The notes beneath the pieces were generated by a model that was given only the letters and a program-made list of their open reading frames with translations, made no database searches and was not told the origin of the DNA. From Scilla litardierei (lineage: Eukaryota; Streptophyta; Magnoliopsida; Asparagales; Asparagaceae): a stretch of 64,000 nt of DNA. How positions within the stretch are numbered: the stretch's first letter is position 1; the number at the start of each line of letters is the position of its first letter. The translations under genes were made by a program, and so were the position numbers. Below, one piece after another: positions 56,863 through 64,000 of this stretch. Where the stretch lies: contig CM061136.1 in NCBI GenBank assembly GCA_030789695.1, forward strand, positions 128,998,648 to 129,062,647, given 5' to 3'.

Positions 56863-59249
56863 TGAAGGGTTTTGCGGGACCCTTAGGGCACAAAAACTCT
56901 AGTCCCGTCCTAAGTCGGACGGAACATAGACAGAAAAGAACAGCGGAAGAATAAAACTTATGTTAATCTAATTAACATGCAGTTAAAACATTTTTAACTT
57001 AGCCCTAAGGTCCAAGACCCTTAGCCAAGATCTATGCCAACTTGGGATGGATCTGACCATCCCAAGAAGGATCTAACCTACTGCGATTAAATTAAACTAA
57101 TGCTAATTAAACACATACCCGGAATCTCAACCCTGGGGCAGGCGAGATGTTCCGCACCGTCTTCCGAGCTGCTCCCGTCCCACGCCGAGCCGCTCCTTGA
57201 ACTGCTCCCCGAACTGCTCCTCGAACCGCTCCGCATCCCGAGGCGATCAATCCCATGTCGCCGAGCCAACCACGCGCGGAAGAAAGTTTCACGCGAGTGA
57301 AACCTTCGCCTAGATTTCGGATCTGAATCCGAACTCCGTTGCGGCTTTGCTAGAGCCCTCAAGAGTAAGGCAGAAATTTATAGGGAGATAGAGAATATTA
57401 TTTTAGCCTAGATCCGAGCGTGCTCCAACATTTACGAGAGCCGCTCAGATCTAGAGCTTGGGACGAGTTTAGAGGAAGGGGGTAGACCCCTATTTATATA
57501 GGCGGCTGACCCCTCTCCTCTACTCAATTTCCGATGTGGGACTAAAGTTGGAGTTAATTAATTCAATTTAGTTTTCCTTTCACAAAGGCTAAACTTCCGT
57601 GAATTTTAACTCCCTCACCATTGAACTTCATGATTGATACAACCTATCAATACGAAGGGGGTTCAACGGTGAACGCGTAGGAAAAAACGGCTCGTCAATC
57701 CGAGTCCGTTTGACCCTTCAAACAATTGTCCAAAGTTAGCCAAAAGTCATACTTCTCTTAGAAACGTAGCCGTCAAGAAAATCCCATGTTTCAAAAAACC
57801 CTAACCAGAAAATTCGGGCTTGGTGGGCCTCAATTTTCGCTGGTTTCAGCCCAACAGTTTGGGCTGACTTGTTTTGGCTATAACTTGTGCATTTGGACTC
57901 CGTTTTTTACGCGGTTTGAACCGACGTTTAGAGCGGGACGATCCCGTCATCTAGGTAACCTTTTCAACGTGTTTATTTAATTAAATATAGTCTTAAACAA
58001 TTTAAGACACATTTAATCTCTTTTGCATCATATGCAAATTAGTCCCTATCTAGGCTTAAATTTTCATTTGCATCAAATACAAATGATCCGAGGGCATATT
58101 CCTCTACATCTCCCACTTGCACTCAGGATCATTTATCCCGAATGCAGGAGATGATTGCAAACGTCTTTTGCAATATTTTATCCCTTGCATCAAATGCAAA
58201 CTATTCTCCCTAACTAATTTCTACCTATTACTAGACGAAGGTCACACTCTGTGTGAGACCCTACAGCCTGACCCTTACAACAAGTTGGGCTCGAATCCCT
58301 ATACGGCAATGACCACGAGCAGTGGTTGCCGTCCCTGCTTCAGGAATCATCATTATGTGGTTGACTCATTGACATGAGTATTGTCGGGACCACCCTGACT
58401 GTTTCCGTGATGAATTCTGCAGTTATAGTCTCTTCGTCTTAACTATGTCGTGTAGATCAAGTCTAGGGTACGGTCAAACTGTCAACCCCAATAACTTGAC
58501 TCCGGTTAGTTTCTATCGATCTTTTAGTCAAAAATGTTGGACTTCTTCCAACATACTCTGGCCAGAGTTTTTACTAAAGACCGAACTAACCCTACGACAC
58601 TAACTCCCATTGACCGGGAGAGACGAATCCTCTCTTGGTCATTACTCTCCTCATACGCTTCAAGTGTCACCCAATCAAAGACCTTTCGACAGGCCTTGCC
58701 TCGAAGCTAGGTCATTTGATCTAAGTGGCACCGTTCACGCACAGGTTCGTCAAAATGACCTCAAGTCAAAAGACCAACTAGCCTATCATCACTAAGAGTT
58801 ATCATTGACAGATTGGTCAATATAACCATATGATAACTCTTGTGGATCGTTCAGTGAACACATTCTCTAATGAGCACCTGTGTCTCGTCTTCGACTTCGC
58901 CAAGTCAAGCGATCATGAGATCATCACCACCGCTAAACGGTGAAGACTAAGACACAATGGTCTATCCGATGTTTCGATATCCTTGTCTCGAAACATCTAC
59001 GACCACGAACCCTTTTAGACTTATGCTACAGGCGGTCAAACATTTCTCCATGATCGAGATACTCATCTCGATACCTGTTTGACCTCGCATAAAGTCTCAG
59101 GACTTTGCCTAAGTTAATATCCAATGTTAACTACATTATAACATAACTTTAGATAAATTATTACCAAACAGCTTACTGTTATTTCGAACAAGACGTTTGT
59201 GCTATTCACACACAGAGATAGATTGCCTCGAAGGTATCTTCTCTCAACA
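56863..59249 (-). repeat. E10 3' LTR
   Basis: tgaagggttt...tctcaaca, 2387 bp, TATA at 57491-57500. Homologous in layout to the E1 LTR with covarying hairpins (58796/58831, 58968/58988). At 58105-58122 it contains ctacatctcccacttgcac, a copy of an LTR-end/polypurine junction inside the LTR. Confidence 0.92.
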
Positions 59250-59265
59250 TCTCCCACTTGCACTC
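59250..59265 (-). other. E10 polypurine tract
   Basis: Sense GAGTGCAAGTGGGAGA directly before the LTR start TGTTGAGA. AGTGGGAG-type tracts recur at about 59629, 60531 and 61520. Confidence 0.78.
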
Positions 59266-61590
59266 AGGCCCATTTATCTTGGTATCTAATACCGTTTTTA
59301 CACATAAGTTTTCCCGACTTCATGTGGTAGAGCCTTCGTGAGTGGATCTGCTAAAACCGTCTACACTATAGACTTAAGGGGTTTCTATGTTCATATTAGA
59401 CCAACCATTTGAATCTCATTCAAATAATTCATTTGGTCTGTCGGAATCCATAATATTTTTATTTACTTGGATCTTATCCAGTTCATCGTACCTTACGATG
59501 ATTAGTTATTGGTCATTTCAATTGGCTCATATCTATTTCTGACAAAGTATCAAACTCTTTTGATCACTTCGTCAAAAATATATGTTCCATCCATTTGATG
59601 CCTCACATGTAATTTACATGCTCCCACTGACCTTGAAAATTATCTGGTTAATTCATATAAGTTGGTCCGTCTAAATCATATTTAGAAAAACGAACTTGTA
59701 AGTGAATACTCCAATTTTCATGGTCAACTTAAGCGTTTACATCGAGTTTGGTCCGAGTAGTTCTGTACACATCTGCTGGTGGAAAACGGTTTCATTATAA
59801 TCCGTTTTATAGGAATTAGTATGGAAAAACCGTTCTCGACCAACATGATTGCACTTCACTATTTTTCTTTTCTGCACCAATCTTTCAACTTAAAGATTTA
59901 CTTGCAGTAAGTGAGGAAACATTTTCCTTGGGCACGTAAACTAAATTCCAAAATTTAATTACGCACACGGACCTATTCTGGTTGCATCAAGTTTTTAAAA
60001 TCAGAGTTACTTCTCCGAATTTCATCCCGGAAGTTGACTAAGTCATCATCAGTTATGATGTCTAACTCGACTCTTCGTCTCACGAGATTCGAGTAATTAT
60101 ACAACTTCCTAATGCTTGATTTAATGAATATCTTATTGATAATGTCCTCATAGAACATTATCAAACCTAGGCATTACTATCTGGGACTTAACCCAGAGGA
60201 AGGACTTAACTCAGCGTCACTTGTTATGGATCGCACCGAGTCTAACTAAGTGTGATTCATACCTTTTAACACACTGATGTGTTAACAGACTTGACCTGAG
60301 AGAAAATCACATTTTCTTTTAATTACACAAGATTTTATGTAGCCTAGTATTTAGCCATTCGATCTAATCGAATCAGTTTAAATACTTTTGTCTTTTCGTT
60401 CTTTATTATTTCAGACTTGTGTTTCATCAAGAACACGTGTCTTAATAAAATATACGAATAACTGATTTTTGGTTGATCTAGACTCGGGTACATCAGTATG
60501 TACTAGACTGAGTTCGACAACTCATTCTCCCACTGTCTCACAGATGGGTTTCGGCCAATTTTATCTAAGAGGATAAGACTCACAAGTGTCCGTAGACTTC
60601 ATAATACGAGAGGTCAGACCCCTCTTTATGTGACTTGTGAAGCTTAGTCTCTCGATACGGCCTAGTCTATTTTACCATATAAGTTTGCTACTATCTTGTG
60701 TATTTATATATTAACATTTAATATATATATATAGTTATTACAAATTACTTAACACAAAACATTGCTTCCGAAGCAAGGTGACGACATTCGTCCAAAAAAA
60801 AAGTGTTAGACGTTTTTGCATAACTATTTATTCTGAAATCGTGACATCAAAATATATCACATTTTCATTTCCTCCTACTTATGCCTTTACTAATGATAAA
60901 TTAAACTAACTTTCTCAATTGACTTTCCGGAGTGCCTTCTTCCTTTTCTAAATCACATTTAGACATTAATTAACCCAACACAAATAACTATGCAAGCATC
61001 TTATGTATCCAAACGCTTGAGCTTTGCAATCTCGAGTTTAGCTCAAGAAGTTGCTTGTCTCAAGATCCGGTTGGGATACATAGTCTTGCACCGCTCATGC
61101 ACTCGTATTCGACTCAAACGGTTTGATCGAATTTTCGAACTTTGCGGATCGGAATTGTTTGTCCATACAACCTTGAGGGTAGCTCGACAAGTTGTAGGGA
61201 GAAACATACTTCGAATATCCTATATGTTCAAGCTGCCTCATATAGAGAAGAGTGACATGTAGCTTAATTTATTTGTTGGACCCAGAACTTAATGAAATCA
61301 TATTTCTTAAGTCTGTTCTTTAGAAGGTCATTTAATGTCAACGAGAATATGGTTTAATTGCATCAATTAGAATTTGACTTGATATTCAATCAATCAACTA
61401 TTTGACCAGTTAACTTATTCCAATATTATATTTTGATTCCTTCGGTAAACATAGTATTGCCCTAGTTTAGCATATGTTCAATATTAAATATAGGTAGATT
61501 GGCATTCATCTATCTATATCCTCCCACTATTTTTACGATCGTTTCAAAGCTTAATAACGAACGATTTAATCGAATTAAAATATTTAAAAT
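59266..61590 (-). other. E10 internal non-coding region
   Basis: No gag equivalent to that of E1 could be found; the ORFs at 59973-60164 and 60990-61262 match nothing I know. Confidence 0.5.
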
Positions 61591-61609
61591 TTAGTGAAAG
61601 AGGGATCCA

Positions 61610-61940
61610 ATCATCCTGAACCTCACAACCTTGAGGAGACTCAACAAGTTGATTGGTTCCATGATTGGTAGATTAACTCTTAGTCAATCACATCACATGT
61701 GACTCCCTATCGTTTGTTTACCCACAGTCACTTATGATCTTGAGGAGACTCAACAAATCATAATGACTGGTCTAGTCAGACCCTTGATTTCGTGTCCAGA
61801 TTTGACTTAGATCGATGCTCGAGGAGACCCGATGTATCGATTTGGGTCAAGTCTAGACTACATCACATATATGTTGGAGTTTGTTCCTTAAAGATAAACA
61901 TGTCATAGCTTGAGGAGACTCAACAACTATAATTGTCTTC
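61610..61940 (-). repeat. E10 constant-loop hairpin array
   Basis: cttgaggagactcaacaa at 61630, 61739 and 61909, plus the variant ctcgaggagacccgatgt at about 61819. Each sits between its own pair of complementary arms; the best is CAGTCA..TATGAT (61725-61738) with ATCATA.TGACTG (61757-61769). Confidence 0.8.
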
Positions 61941-62607
61941 TTTGAGTTACCAAGCTCCAAAATCAAGGAGGGATACGGATTAATCTTTAATAAGATATAT
62001 AACGCATTGACTAGATATAGTCCAGGGTGTCATACAATCATGATTCGCGACATTGCGGTCCAGCGGAACACAGCCAGGGAATTGACTAAGCCAGGATCAC
62101 TATCCCTTAAAGGGTGATCCAGAACTCTTAGCCAAGCACATTGACTGGATCATGGTCCATTGAATGAAGCTTGTCATTTTTGTATGTGTGCCATAGACTA
62201 AACAGCTTTTATTAACAACTAATTAATCCTATCAACTAGTTGCATCCTTAAATTCAAAATTTTAGGATTTGTTTAATAACTTTTATTAAGACCTTATCAA
62301 CTATAAGGTTCACGTGCTATCCTAATCATTATTAGGATTTTAATAAATTATTAACAACGCCAAAAGCGAAATCCTTTAATGAGAATTAATTTCATAACAA
62401 TTATAATTTAAAAATCATTAAATGGACTACCCTAATCAGGAATTAGGTCTTAAAGGGTTGTTAAAAGTTTTATTAAAACATAGCATGTCATTAAAATTTA
62501 ATTAATAAATTTTAATCATTTCTTAATGGCTAACCTAAAGGGTTGTCTTGTGTTATCAAATAAGGGACAAGATTATGCATAGCCATTAACATAAGATTAC
62601 ACTAATT

Positions 62608-63064
62608 TTATCGCATAAAATGAAAGTGTACAACTATTTAACAATTTAAATAGAACAATGTCTATCACATAAACAATTTTAGCATGCAAACATAAATTTA
62701 ACATTTAAATTTAAAATATGATTTTAAAAATATTTTATTTTTATCTCATAAAAACTTATTTTTAAAATCACAAATTTGCATGCTACTTTAAAAAATTTAT
62801 CGCATAAAAATTTTAACCTTTAAAATCAGTTCTAAAATATCTCATAAAATTAAAACATCATTTTAAAACAAAACTTCCATGCTTAAAAATTTATCATATA
62901 AAATTTTTAGGCACTTTAAACTTATCGCATAAATTTTAAAAGATTTAAAATTAGTTTTAAAAATTATCACATAAATTTTAAAACGTCATTTAAAAATTTC
63001 ATGTTCAAAACTTTATCACATAGATTTTTAAACATCAAAAACATATTTAAAATTTATCTCATAA
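62608..63064 (-). repeat. E10 leader array of minimal upstream ORFs
   Basis: About ten plus-strand atc[gta]cat-type motifs at ~45-bp spacing in AT-rich DNA. In sense most read ATG-CGA-TAA, ATG-AGA-TAA or ATG-TGA. The same type of array is in E1. Confidence 0.65.
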
Positions 63065-63145
63065 TTTTAAAAACATTTTTAAAAGTATTTAAAAGCATTT
63101 TAATGTTTAATAATAATCGCAGGCTAGATCATTACGCAGACCTAC

Positions 63146-63157
63146 GCTCTGATACCA
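63146..63157 (-). other. E10 primer binding site (tRNA-Met type)
   Basis: Sense TGGTATCAGAGC, one base inside the 5' LTR. Confidence 0.88.
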
Positions 63158-63158
63158 C

Positions 63159-64000
63159 TGAAGGGTTTTGCGGGACCCTTAGGGCACAAAAACTCTAGTC
63201 CCGTCCTAAGTCGGACGGAACATAGACAGAAAAGAACAGCGGAAGAATAAAACTTATGTTAATCTAATTAACATGCAGTTAAAACATTTTTAACTTAGCC
63301 CTAAGGTCCAAGACCCTTAGCCAAGATCTATGCCAACTTGGGATGGATCTGACCATCCCAAGAAGGATCTAACCTACTGCGATTAAATTAAACTAATGCT
63401 AATTAAACACATACCCGGAATCTCAACCCTGGGGCAGGCGAGATGTTCCGCACCGTCTTCCGAGCTGCTCCCGTCCCACGCCGAGCCGCTCCTTGAACTG
63501 CTCCCCGAACTGCTCCTCGAACCGCTCCGCATCCCGAGGCAATCAATCCCATGTCGCCGAGCCAACCACGCGCGGAAGAAAGTTTCACGCGAGTGAAACC
63601 TTCGCCTAGATTTCGGATCTGAATCCGAACTCCGTTGCGGCTTTGCTAGAGCCCTCAAGAGTAAGGCAGAAATTTATAGGGAGATAGAGAATATTATTTT
63701 AGCCTAGATCCGAGCGTGCTCCAACATTTACGAGAGCCGCTCAGATCTAGAGCTTGGGACGAGTTTAGAGGAAGGGGGTAGACCCCTATTTATATAGGCG
63801 GCTGACCCCTCTCCTCTACTCAATTTCCGATGTGGGACTAAAGTTGGAGTTAATTAATTCAATTTAGTTTTCCTTTCACAAAGGCTAAACTTCCGTGAAT
63901 TTTAACTCCCTCACCATTGAACTTCATGATTGATACAACCTATCAATACGAAGGGGGTTCAACGGTGAACGCGTAGGAAAAAACGGCTCGTCAATCCGAG
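63159..64000 (-). repeat. E10 5' LTR (truncated by window end)
   Basis: Repeats 56863-57704. The ORF pairs at 57087-57362 and 63383-63658 are this duplication, not genes. Confidence 0.95.

Larger units (their letters stand above)
56863..64000 (-). mobile_element. E10: non-autonomous copia-type element related to E1 (runs off window)
   Basis: LTR 56863-59249, polypurine tract from 59250, internal 59250-63158 without coding sequence, primer site 63146-63157, second LTR from 63159. Minus orientation. LTR copies look almost identical over the shared 842 bp (one difference noticed), so it is very young. The left flank ends cgtcc (expected target duplication); the right one is outside. Confidence 0.92.

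Noticed and set aside
57087..57362. Arg/Ser-rich ORFs repeated at 63383-63658
   Set aside because: Duplicate LTR sequence of E10, not a gene pair.

Overview
This is a stretch of a repeat-rich flowering-plant nuclear genome. Almost all of it is LTR retrotransposons nested inside each other. Plant signatures include copia and gypsy polyproteins of plant type, LTRs ending TG...CA with 5-bp target duplications, tRNA-Met and tRNA-Asp type primer sites, a CACTA-type terminus, and broken plant genes (beta-galactosidase, Hsp70, 14-3-3, SAP30BP-like). No intact host gene, RNA gene or CRISPR array was found. I label the elements E1 to E10.

Layout. Positions 1-29450 are E1, a non-autonomous copia-type element on the minus strand with ~2.4 kb LTRs and a broken gag. 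Its 5' LTR was entered at 6959 (TSD cacct) by E2, a gag-only gypsy-type element (Athila/Tat-like, tRNA-Asp primer site, 6960-29107). The 5' LTR of E2 was entered (TSD agtcc) by E3, a Sirevirus-like copia element with an env-like ORF (14419-28783). The gag of E3 was entered (TSD ttacc) by E4, a solo LTR related to E2 (24783-26606). E1 itself sits in the gag of E5, a plus-strand Tekay/Del-like gypsy element with a chromodomain (29451 to about 43.3 kb). The RNase H of E5 was entered separately (TSD atatg) by E6, a young, nearly intact minus-strand copia element (32148-40216). This gives a five-level nest, E4 in E3 in E2 in E1 in E5.

From 43.3 to 53.7 kb there is a small CACTA-like element (E7), the broken 5' part of a SAP30BP-like gene, a solo LTR (E8, 46790-49259, TSD atatg), about 3.4 kb without recognisable genes but with an inverted-repeat pair, and then a beta-galactosidase pseudogene fragment fused to a plastid-type Hsp70 fragment. 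From 53706 a plus-strand gypsy element (E9) begins. It carries a 39-codon piece of a 14-3-3 gene and is cut at 56863 by E10, a relative of E1 that continues past the window end.

The most interesting signals are non-coding. (1) The LTRs of E2 and E4 carry a row of hairpins whose apical loop is nearly constant (CCAATCTCTTGCAAA) while the stems differ from hairpin to hairpin and change in a paired, compensatory way between the two families. (2) E1 and E10 carry a second hairpin row with another constant loop (CTTGAGGAGACTCAACAA in E10), and further covarying stems in their LTRs. (3) An AGTCGGTC/GACCGACT array lies just upstream of the TATA box in the E3 LTRs, again upstream of the E3 env-like ORF, and in the unrelated solo LTR E8, so it behaves like a portable promoter module. 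(4) The E1 and E10 leaders hold rows of minimal upstream ORFs (ATG-CGA/AGA-stop or ATG-TGA). (5) E5 seems to have two small spliceosomal introns inside gag-pol. All identifications come from reading the sequence; none was checked by database search or folding software.
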